A stretch of 6,271 nt of DNA from Chloroflexota bacterium. Lineage in GTDB: Bacteria > Chloroflexota > Anaerolineae > B4-G1 > SLSP01. Positions 1-5,461 of this stretch are shown here, one piece after another. Each line of letters starts with the position of its first letter. Positions within the stretch are counted from its first letter, which is position 1. The DNA lies in contig JAKJAE010000171.1 in the NCBI GenBank assembly GCA_022707665.1, positions 1 through 6,271 of the forward strand, given 5' to 3'. The translations under genes were made by a program, and so were the position numbers. The notes below the pieces were generated by a model. That model saw nothing but the letters and a program-made list of their open reading frames with translations, had not been told where the DNA came from and did not search any database.

Positions 1-267
1 CAGTTGCTTCTCGGGACGCGCATTGCCACACCCCAGACTGATGAAGCCGATGCTCTGACTCTTCGTCCAGAGAGACTGACGGATGAAGAATTCGTACTCC
101 TCCCGCCATGGGATCTGATCGACCTCAAGGTTCCGATAGCTATAGAAGGAATCCGCTCCATTCATCAGGTAGAAAAGGTTTTGCGGCACGCGACGGTTCT
201 GAATGAACTCGGCCAAGAGCCCCGCCTCCAGGCTGTCGCGGTCACAGAAGACGACCAGATCATCCAC
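1..267 (-). CDS. Partial SAM-methyltransferase-like protein (N-terminal 89 residues)
   Basis: An open frame runs from a GTG at 267 leftward off the window edge without a stop, giving 89 residues. The start is chosen because GGAGG lies at 277-281 (minus strand), 9 nt upstream, and an in-frame TGA lies just before the GTG. The protein begins (M)DDLVVFCDRDSLEAG, continues with VPQNLFYLMNGADSFYSY around residues 28-44 and WREEYEFFIRQSLW around 54-67, and reaches FISLGCGNARPEKQL at 75-89. That last segment looks like the glycine-rich SAM-binding motif I of class I methyltransferases. The order (aromatic N-terminal segment, EY-containing helix, then LGxGxxxxEKxLL) resembles histidine-specific methyltransferases of the EgtD type, but the match is weak and most of the catalytic domain is outside the window. 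Methyltransferase is an inference from one motif; the substrate is unknown. It is transcribed divergently from the NIPSNAP gene. Confidence 0.6.
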   Translation of the reverse strand, partial: MDDLVVFCDRDSLEAGLLAEFIQNRRVPQNLFYLMNGADSFYSYRNLEVDQIPWREEYEFFIRQSLWTKSQSIGFISLGCGNARPEKQL

Positions 268-276
268 GAATCACAT

Positions 277-281
277 CCTCC
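277..281 (-). promoter_or_regulatory. Ribosome binding site deciding the GTG start
   Basis: GGAGG on the minus strand, 9 nt upstream of the GTG at 267. It supports translation of the partial methyltransferase-like gene from a non-ATG start. Confidence 0.65.
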
Positions 282-305
282 AGCGCCTCAGGCCAAGATG
301 GAGCC

Positions 306-334
306 ATTATATCAGAGCCAGCGCGAGGCACGAA
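306..334 (-). promoter_or_regulatory. Extended -10 promoter of the methyltransferase-like gene
   Basis: On the minus strand TGATATAAT (314 to 306) is a perfect extended -10 element (TGn plus TATAAT). At 17-bp spacing the -35 hexamer would be TTCGTG (334-329), a poor match, so the extended -10 probably carries the promoter. The predicted transcript start is near 299, leaving a leader of about 30 nt before the GTG at 267. Confidence 0.6.
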
Positions 335-336
335 TT

Positions 337-354
337 CGGGTGTGCAAGCACCCG
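337..354. repeat. Inverted repeat between divergent promoters (possible operator)
   Basis: CGGGTG (337-342) and CACCCG (349-354) are perfect 6-bp inverted arms separated by 6 bp. The site abuts the -35 box of the rightward promoter (TTGACA, 355-360) and lies just upstream of the leftward -35 position (329-334). The geometry fits a dimeric regulator acting on both genes. That a protein binds here is inference. Confidence 0.4.
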
Positions 355-382
355 TTGACAGCACCGAACGCCGCTCTACACT
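355..382 (+). promoter_or_regulatory. Sigma-70-type promoter of the NIPSNAP gene
   Basis: A perfect -35 TTGACA (355-360), a 16-bp spacer and TACACT (377-382, 4 of 6 matches to TATAAT). The predicted start near 389 leaves a leader of about 30 nt, which contains the ribosome binding site at 408-412. Confidence 0.5.
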
Positions 383-418
383 TCGGGTGGCCGCCATACC
401 CCAATCTAGGAGCATACG

Positions 419-739
419 ATGTTATTCGAACTGAGGCAGTATCGCATCAAGCCCGGAAGGCGCGATGAGTGGGTCAAGTTGATGGAGGAGACGATCATTC
501 CCTTTCAGATAGCACAAGGAATGGTCGTGGTCGGAAGCTTCGTCGGCGAGCAGGAGGACGACCTCTACGTATGGATCCGACGGTTCGAGAGTGAAGAGGA
601 TCGCGAAGCTCTTTACGAAAAAGTGTACCAGAGTGACACCTGGAAGAACGAGATCGCGCCCCGCACCAATGAGATGCTGGATCGCGAGCGCATCCACATC
701 ACACGGCTGACCCCGACGCCTAAGTCAGTCATCCGCTAA
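419..739 (+). CDS. NIPSNAP family protein
   Basis: A 106-residue protein with the look of the NIPSNAP family, small ferredoxin-like alpha/beta-barrel proteins related to dimeric Dabb and antibiotic-monooxygenase folds. Visible hallmarks are FELRQYRIKPGRRDEWV at residues 3-19 (first strand and helix), the central GMVVVGSFVGE at 34-44, YVWIRRFESEEDREALYEKVY at 50-70, where the aromatic-rich strand leads into a helix, and TPTPKSVIR at the C-terminus. The length is that of a single-domain family member, so the gene looks complete. The ATG at 419 follows AGGAG (408-412) by 6 nt. The biochemical role of bacterial NIPSNAP proteins is not established; many of their neighbours are unrelated, and no substrate can be read from the sequence. 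It is monocistronic: a promoter lies upstream and a hairpin terminator follows the TAA. It converges with lon. Confidence 0.88.
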   Translation: MLFELRQYRIKPGRRDEWVKLMEETIIPFQIAQGMVVVGSFVGEQEDDLYVWIRRFESEEDREALYEKVYQSDTWKNEIAPRTNEMLDRERIHITRLTPTPKSVIR

Positions 740-756
740 CCGTAGGTGACACAGCG

Positions 757-800
757 GAGGGGGCCGCTGTCAATCGACAGCAGCCCCCTCTTTCCTATTC
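757..800 (+). terminator. Hairpin terminator between convergent NIPSNAP and lon genes
   Basis: GAGGGGGC (757-764) pairs with GCCCCCTC (783-790). After one C/A mismatch (765/782), GCTGTC (766-771) pairs with GACAGC (776-781) around an AATC loop. The 14 pairs are GC-rich and are followed on the plus strand by CTTTCCTATT, a modest U-rich tail. It starts 17 nt after the NIPSNAP stop and ends 24 nt before the lon stop on the other strand. On the minus strand the stem has no U-tract after it, so it should work best for the NIPSNAP transcript and may only protect the 3' end of lon mRNA. Confidence 0.8.
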
Positions 801-814
801 GATCTGCGCGGATG

Positions 815-3304
815 CTAACCCACAACAGGCTCGGGAACCGTGGGCTCTTCCACCGGCTGCGACGCTGGCGTCTGGTCGGGAGCAACAGCATCGCCGATCA
901 GTGCATGGTGCAGGACCTCGGAGATGTCGTCAACGAGGATGAACTCCATATCATTGCGCACCGCCTCAGGGATCTCGTCCAGATCCACCTCATTGAGTTT
1001 GGGCACAATGACCCGCTTGAGGCCCGCACGATGGGCTGCCAGCGCCTTCAGTTTCAGACCGCCGATCGGTAGTACCTGCCCCTGGAGCGTAACCTCGCCC
1101 GTCATTCCCGTCGTCGGATCGACAGGTCGTTGCGTGAGCAGTGAGACGAGCGCAGTCACCATCGTCACTCCGGCCGAAGGCCCGTCTTTGGGCACAGCGC
1201 CCGACGGAACATGGAGGTGGACCTTGCCCCACCCTTTCTCCTTCGACAGACCCAGCCCCTCGAGGTGTGACTCCACGTAGCTGAGCGCGATCCGCGCAGA
1301 CTCACGCATCACGTCGCCAAGCTGCCCGGTGAGTATGAACTGCTCATCGGAACCAGGCATCGCTGCCGCTTCCACAAACAGAACTTCGCCACCCGTTGGA
1401 GTCCAGGCAAGTCCAGTAGCCACGCCAGGCTTCTCCGTGCGCAACGCGGCCTCGAAACGGTAATGTGGCTTGCCAAGGTACTGCCGAGCCTTGCTTGCAT
1501 CGACAGTGATGGGCAAGTCAATCACAACGCCCTCGGCGATCTGGGTTGCCGCCTTACGGCAAGCTTTCCCGATACTGCGCTCAAGCTGCCGTACTCCCGC
1601 TTCGCGCGTGTAGTCCCTGATCATCGCCCGAAGTGCGTCGTCGGTGAAGGTTATCTCCTCCTCCTTGAGCCCATTCACCAGCAACTGACGTGGAACCAGA
1701 TATTGCCGCGCTATGTGCAGTTTGTCATACTCCGTGTAACCATCGAGCTGAATGACCTCCATACGATCCAGCAGCGGGGCCGGTACGGTCGCTGTGGTGT
1801 TCGCGGTGCAGATGAAGAGCACTTTGCTGAGATCGAAGTCGACATCCAGATAGTGATCGCGGAATGCATGGTTCTGCTGCGGATCGAGCACTTCGAGGAG
1901 CGCTGACGAGGGATCACCGCGCCAGTCGGCCCCGATCTTGTCGACTTCGTCAAGCATGAACACCGGGTTCTTCACCCCGGCCCGTTTGATAGCTTGCATG
2001 ATTCGGCCTGGCATCGCCCCGATGTAGGTACGACGATGCCCGCGGATCTCAGCCTCGTCATGCATACCCCCGAGGCTCATTCGGGTGAACTCCCGCCCTA
2101 ATGAGCGGGCTATCGACTGCCCGAGAGAAGTCTTGCCCACGCCAGGGGGGCCCACAAGGGCCAGGATCGCCCCCATCCCCTCAACCTTTCGTCCCTGCAG
2201 ATCCGAGGCGACCTCCGCATCAAGCCCACGTTCCTGGCGCAGCTTGCGCACCGCAAGGAATTCCAGGATGCGCTCCTTCACGTCTTCCAGATCGTAGTGG
2301 TCCTCGTCCAGGACCTGCCGGGCGTAGGGTATCTCCAGTTTGTCCTCAGTCGTCACCTGCCACGGAAGTGTCGTGAGCCAGTCAAGGTAGGTCTTGATCA
2401 CCCAGTACTCGGCGGCCTGCGGCGGCATCTTCTCAAGGCGTGCCAGCTCACGAAGGGCCTCATCCTTGGCTTCATCCGTCATTCCAGCTTCTTCGATCTT
2501 GCTACGATACTCAGCAACGTCCTCTTTACCATCATCGCCTTCGCCCAATTCCTTGCGGATGGCGTCCATCTGCTGACGGAGATAGTACTCGCGCTGGTTC
2601 TTCTCGATCTCTTCTTTGGCTTTTTCCTGGATCTGCTGGCCAATCTCGCGTACCTCAAGCTCGCGCGTCAACACCTTGATCAGGAAGGTCATCTTGGCAG
2701 CAAGCGCATCGAGTTCCAGCAGTTCTTGAGCCTCCTCCATGGCGATGCGCATATTGGACGCGATAAGGTAGACGAGCAGCCGCGTGTCGGTTAACTGCTG
2801 AATGAAGCGAACAGCCTCGTCAGGGAACTGGGGGATGAGCTCGGCCAGCCGGGTGGTGATATCTAGAAGGTTGCGGCGCAGCGCTTCCTCCACAACCGAC
2901 TCCTCAACCACATCCGGGGCCATCTCGATGCGTGCCCGCAGATAGGGCTCTTCTGCAGTCCATTCAAGGACACGGAAACGCTCCAATCCCTGGATAAACA
3001 CGGTTAGCGTTCCATCGTCGGCGCGCATGACACGATGGATGATCGCCGCCGTACCCACCGAGTGAACCTGCGACGGATCCGGAACCTCAACCGAGGGGTC
3101 GGTCATCGCCACCAAGCCGATCAGGCGGCCGGACTTCTCGGCCTCCTCGATGAGTTTCACCGACCTCGGTATGCCCACGGCCAGGGGCATCACGATGTAA
3201 GGGAACGCGACGGTGTTTCTGAGGGGTAGGACGGGCACCTCCTCAGGCACCTTTCTGACCAGTTCTTCGATGTTCTGGTCTTGCATATTGAACCACGGCA
3301 ACAT
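815..3304 (-). CDS. lon: ATP-dependent Lon protease (endopeptidase La)
   Basis: Lon degrades misfolded and selected regulatory proteins in the cytoplasm as an ATP-driven hexamer. The 829-residue protein is complete. The N-terminal substrate-binding LON domain begins at VPVLPLRNTVAFPYIVMPL (about 23-41). A charged coiled-coil segment (about 224-293) includes YYLRQQMDAIRKELGE. The AAA+ module has Walker A GPPGVGKT (385-392), Walker B FMLDEVDK with D452/E453, sensor-1 N502 in TANTT, LLDRMEV with R514, and sensor-2 R572 in GVRQLER. The serine protease domain carries the catalytic Ser710 in KDGPSAG and Lys753 in GGLKLK, 43 residues apart as in the E. coli S679/K722 pair. A Pro/Glu/Val-rich tail of about 25 residues follows the final helix, making it longer than the 784 residues of E. 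coli. The ATG at 3304 is chosen because AGGAGG (3311-3316) sits 6 nt upstream; an ATG 33 nt further up lacks such a site. It is transcribed alone, divergently from tatD. Confidence 0.97.
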   Translation of the reverse strand: MLPWFNMQDQNIEELVRKVPEEVPVLPLRNTVAFPYIVMPLAVGIPRSVKLIEEAEKSGRLIGLVAMTDPSVEVPDPSQVHSVGTAAIIHRVMRADDGTLTVFIQGLERFRVLEWTAEEPYLRARIEMAPDVVEESVVEEALRRNLLDITTRLAELIPQFPDEAVRFIQQLTDTRLLVYLIASNMRIAMEEAQELLELDALAAKMTFLIKVLTRELEVREIGQQIQEKAKEEIEKNQREYYLRQQMDAIRKELGEGDDGKEDVAEYRSKIEEAGMTDEAKDEALRELARLEKMPPQAAEYWVIKTYLDWLTTLPWQVTTEDKLEIPYARQVLDEDHYDLEDVKERILEFLAVRKLRQERGLDAEVASDLQGRKVEGMGAILALVGPPGVGKTSLGQSIARSLGREFTRMSLGGMHDEAEIRGHRRTYIGAMPGRIMQAIKRAGVKNPVFMLDEVDKIGADWRGDPSSALLEVLDPQQNHAFRDHYLDVDFDLSKVLFICTANTTATVPAPLLDRMEVIQLDGYTEYDKLHIARQYLVPRQLLVNGLKEEEITFTDDALRAMIRDYTREAGVRQLERSIGKACRKAATQIAEGVVIDLPITVDASKARQYLGKPHYRFEAALRTEKPGVATGLAWTPTGGEVLFVEAAAMPGSDEQFILTGQLGDVMRESARIALSYVESHLEGLGLSKEKGWGKVHLHVPSGAVPKDGPSAGVTMVTALVSLLTQRPVDPTTGMTGEVTLQGQVLPIGGLKLKALAAHRAGLKRVIVPKLNEVDLDEIPEAVRNDMEFILVDDISEVLHHALIGDAVAPDQTPASQPVEEPTVPEPVVG

Positions 3305-3308
3305 ATCT

Positions 3309-3322
3309 GTCCTCCTAAGGAC
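3309..3322 (-). promoter_or_regulatory. lon ribosome binding site inside a small hairpin
   Basis: Read on the minus strand, GTCCT (3322-3318), loop TAGG (3317-3314) and AGGAC (3313-3309) form a perfect 5-bp stem. The Shine-Dalgarno AGGAGG (3316-3311) is half in the loop and half in the stem. Partial sequestration of the ribosome binding site could tune or heat-regulate translation; that is inference from the pairing alone. Confidence 0.4.
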
Positions 3323-3371
3323 CAGCGGAACTAGCAATGCCTAGCCGCCCACTGTCCGATTCAGTCTTGCG

Positions 3372-3405
3372 AAAAGCGCCGCCGATTGTACGGCAGCGCA
3401 TCGGC
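3372..3405 (-). promoter_or_regulatory. lon leader hairpin with U-tract and competing pairing
   Basis: On the minus strand GCGCTGCCG (3399-3391), loop TACAAT and CGGCGGCGC (3384-3376) form a 9-bp stem with one U-G wobble, followed at once by UUUU (3375-3372). A second pairing, GCCGAT (3405-3400) with ATCGGC (3386-3381), uses the same CGGC and excludes the first. The arrangement resembles a terminator with an antiterminator, although the U-tract is short. It lies about 23-50 nt into the predicted lon transcript. Confidence 0.4.
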
Positions 3406-3428
3406 TCATCCCTTCGTTCAGTTTGGCG

Positions 3429-3457
3429 ATTATAACACACCAGCATTAGAACCACAT
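3429..3457 (-). promoter_or_regulatory. Extended -10 promoter of lon
   Basis: On the minus strand TGTTATAAT (3437 to 3429) is a perfect extended -10. The -35 position at 17-bp spacing reads ATGTGG (3457-3452), which is poor. The predicted start near 3422 gives a leader of about 118 nt. I found no CIRCE, HAIR or CtsR-type heat-shock operator by eye between 3305 and 3540. Confidence 0.6.
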
Positions 3458-3518
3458 TTGCGGCGCACAGATCGATTCACGCGTTCCATTCTGACGGAGC
3501 TCTGTTCGCCGATGCAGG

Positions 3519-3524
3519 TATAAT
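3519..3524 (+). promoter_or_regulatory. Candidate -10 box of tatD promoter
   Basis: A perfect TATAAT. No convincing -35 is present (GGAGCT at 17-bp spacing) and there is no TGn extension, so strength is uncertain. Predicted transcription from about 3531 leaves a leader of about 80 nt before the tatD ATG. Confidence 0.45.
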
Positions 3525-3611
3525 GGCGTCTGGCTCCGCTACTTGCCTCCTGCCGCTTGGTCGAAGGAGAGACGCCAGCACAGGCATCGTGTGGGACGGT
3601 GGTCGGGACAC

Positions 3612-4433
3612 ATGATCGACACACACATACACCTGCAGCATCCGGACTATGCCGACGATCGTCAGGCTACACTCGCGCGCGCCGTTTCCGCCGGTGTGCA
3701 CACGGTCATCGTTCCGGGAACAACGATTGAAGACAGCAGAGCTGCGGTGAGCCTTGCCACTAGCAGTGATCCGGGCAAGACGTGGTCCCTCTTTGCGGCC
3801 GTGGGGATCCATCCAACGGAGGCTGACCTCCTCGATGCCGCAGCGATTGACACGCTGGCCTCGCTAGCGAGCTTCGGCGGAGTTGTGGCCGTCGGCGAGA
3901 TCGGCCTTGACTACTACTGGCCCGGAGTTGCCACCCGACTATGGCAGTGCGCCGCCCCCGACGTGCAACGCCTGGCGTTTGGGCGGCAGCTTGCGCTCGC
4001 CAGTGAGCTGCACCTCCCGGTGATCATCCATGACCGCGAGGCCCACCGCGACACGATGGACCTTGTCCGCTCGTGGAAAGCGCGCGATCCGGCAGCAATG
4101 GGGGTCTTTCACTCATACGCTGGAGGCACTGACTACCTCCAGGAAGTCCTGGCGTTGGGCTTCTACATCGGCATCGATGGGCCAGTGACCTACAGACGCG
4201 CAACCGGCCTTCAGCAACTCGTGCGCGAGATGCCGATCGACAGGCTGCTGCTAGAGACTGATGGACCCTATCTAGCGCCAGTTCCCCATCGCGGGAAGCG
4301 CAATGAGCCCGCCTACCTCGTGCACGTTGCAGAATGCGTCGCCAAACTCAGGGACCTCTCACTCAGCAGCGTTGAGGCCGTGACAACCGAGAACGCCCAG
4401 CGGCTGTTCACCCGCATAACCTCTCCAGGGTGA
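3612..4433 (+). CDS. tatD: TatD family metal-dependent hydrolase/DNase
   Basis: A 273-residue TIM-barrel amidohydrolase-fold protein of the TatD family, metal-dependent nucleases that act on DNA ends and are implicated in DNA repair and turnover. The metal ligands are visible: H5 and H7 in DTHIHL, E96 in GEIGLDYY, H140 in IIHDRE, H167 in FHSYAGG and D217 in LLETDGPYLAP. GIHP at 66-69 and the conserved RGKRNEP at 227-233 are also present. Slightly longer than typical members (about 260), it appears to carry extra residues after GLDYYW at about 104-117. The ATG at 3612 is chosen because homology starts at MIDTHIHL. An upstream in-frame TTG (3543) would add 23 basic residues without family resemblance. 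The ribosome binding site is weak (GGTGG, 3598-3602). It is divergent from lon and followed by the polyprenyl synthase gene after 36 bp. Physiological substrates of such proteins vary, so nuclease activity is inferred from the family. Confidence 0.93.
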   Translation: MIDTHIHLQHPDYADDRQATLARAVSAGVHTVIVPGTTIEDSRAAVSLATSSDPGKTWSLFAAVGIHPTEADLLDAAAIDTLASLASFGGVVAVGEIGLDYYWPGVATRLWQCAAPDVQRLAFGRQLALASELHLPVIIHDREAHRDTMDLVRSWKARDPAAMGVFHSYAGGTDYLQEVLALGFYIGIDGPVTYRRATGLQQLVREMPIDRLLLETDGPYLAPVPHRGKRNEPAYLVHVAECVAKLRDLSLSSVEAVTTENAQRLFTRITSPG

Positions 4434-4441
4434 ACAGTCGC
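4400..4441. repeat. 14-bp inverted repeat over the tatD stop codon
   Basis: The left arm (4400-4413) and right arm (4428-4441) pair over 14 bp with one G-U wobble (4403/4438). The core CTGTTCACCC / GGGTGAACAG is perfect over 10 bp, and the loop is 14 nt. The right arm contains the tatD TGA (4431-4433). No U-tract follows on either strand, so it is not a standard intrinsic terminator. It lies at the -35/spacer region of the downstream promoter. Confidence 0.6.
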
Positions 4442-4442
4442 A

Positions 4443-4461
4443 GTGTGGTATAATGCCACAC
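4443..4461 (+). promoter_or_regulatory. Extended -10 promoter within a small inverted repeat
   Basis: TGGTATAAT (4446-4454) is a perfect extended -10 upstream of the polyprenyl synthase gene. It is flanked by perfect inverted arms GTGTGG (4443-4448) and CCACAC (4456-4461). The -35 position at 17 bp (CAGGGT) is poor. The predicted transcript start near 4461 is only about 9 nt before the ATG at 4470. Confidence 0.55.
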
Positions 4462-4469
4462 CGAGACAC

Positions 4470-5453
4470 ATGAACGCCCGACTAGCCGCGACTGAGCTTC
4501 AGTACGCCACGCTGCTGCAGCAAGAACTGGAGGCGACCAGAGCGCTGTTGATCTCCGCCTGTAGCAGCATTCCCCTTCCGGCACGCTACGTTGTAGAGCA
4601 GCTTGTCAACCGCGGTGGGAAGCAGCTCCGTCCGGCGATCGTGCTTCTCTCTGCACATCTCGCACAATCCGATCTTGAGGTTGCGCTTCTGGCTGCCGCT
4701 GGGGTCGAGATGCTCCACACGGCAACGCTGATTCACGATGATATCATCGACAACGCGTCCGTGCGCCGTGGCATTCCCACGCTCAACGCCCAGTTGCCCG
4801 TCACAGCAGCTGTGTTGGCCGGTGACATCGCCTTTGCACAGGCCGCAAGACTGATCGCGCGCACTGGCATACCGCTGATCGTCGAGCGCTTCTCCACAAC
4901 CCTCGAGACCATCTGTCGCGGGGAGCTCGATCAGATGTTCAGGAGCCATGGCTGCCTGCCGTCACAAGAGACCTACTTTGGGCGCATCTTCGCCAAGACG
5001 GCTTCACTGTTTTCGCTCTGCGCCCAGATCGGTCCCCTATTGTCCCAGTCTTCGCCTGAGTGTATCGAGCAAGCTCAGCAGTTCGGGCACTTGGTGGGCG
5101 AGGCATTCCAGATCACCGATGATGTTCTTGATCTGTTGGGCGACAGTCACAAGATTGGCAAACCTGTTGGAGTGGACATCCGTCAGGGACTTGCCACGCT
5201 CCCCATCATCCTCTATGCCGAGGACCATCCGGACGACCGGCGTCTGGACGAAGTGCTCTCAGGGACGGCCGACGAGGCTCAGATTGGGGACTTCCTGTCA
5301 GATCTCATTCGATCGGGGGCAACCGACAAAGCAATGCAGGCCGCGCGGAGCCGCAAGGTAGAGGCGCTCACCATACTGCAGGCGTATCCTCCGTCCGCTC
5401 ATCGACGTGCGCTCGAGGAACTCGTCCAGTTCGCTGTGGACCGCGTCACTTAA
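4470..5453 (+). CDS. ispB: Long-chain polyprenyl diphosphate synthase
   Basis: A trans-isoprenyl diphosphate synthase of 327 residues that extends an allylic diphosphate with isopentenyl diphosphate units. GGKQLRP (49-55) holds the diphosphate-binding K51 and R54. The first aspartate-rich motif is LIHDDIID (D90, D91, D94) followed by the conserved RRG at 99-101; the second is ITDDVLD (D217, D218, D221). GEAFQITDD and GKPVGVDIRQG (230-240) are also typical. The fifth residue before the first motif is Ala85, a small side chain, as in octaprenyl synthases. This suggests a long product such as a quinone side chain rather than C15 or C20, but chain length is inferred. The ATG at 4470 is preferred over an in-frame GTG at 4443, because a -10 box lies between them and homology does not need the extra residues. 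No strong ribosome binding site precedes it. The symbol ispB is by analogy; hepS or sdsA-type naming is possible. Confidence 0.9.
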   Translation: MNARLAATELQYATLLQQELEATRALLISACSSIPLPARYVVEQLVNRGGKQLRPAIVLLSAHLAQSDLEVALLAAAGVEMLHTATLIHDDIIDNASVRRGIPTLNAQLPVTAAVLAGDIAFAQAARLIARTGIPLIVERFSTTLETICRGELDQMFRSHGCLPSQETYFGRIFAKTASLFSLCAQIGPLLSQSSPECIEQAQQFGHLVGEAFQITDDVLDLLGDSHKIGKPVGVDIRQGLATLPIILYAEDHPDDRRLDEVLSGTADEAQIGDFLSDLIRSGATDKAMQAARSRKVEALTILQAYPPSAHRRALEELVQFAVDRVT

Positions 5454-5461
5454 GCGTGGCC

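Noticed and set aside
4..468. A 154-codon plus-strand open frame over the left edge and intergenic region
   Set aside because: It overlaps the better-supported minus-strand gene, the divergent promoters and the start of the NIPSNAP gene; its protein has no recognisable family features and no good ribosome binding site.
2297..2794. A 165-codon hydrophobic-looking plus-strand frame inside lon
   Set aside because: It is antisense to strongly conserved Lon coding sequence; its Leu/Phe-rich composition is what antisense reading of a charged coiled-coil region gives.
3305..3337. Upstream ATG giving lon 11 more residues
   Set aside because: AGGAGG lies 6 nt before the ATG at 3304, and the extension would run through that ribosome binding site.
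3543..3611. N-terminal extension of TatD from a TTG
   Set aside because: The added residues are basic and without family resemblance, and the conserved TatD N-terminus begins exactly at the ATG at 3612.
4443..4469. GTG start of the polyprenyl synthase
   Set aside because: The TATAAT promoter element lies within these codons, and the family does not need the extra nine residues, although translation of read-through mRNA from here is not excluded.
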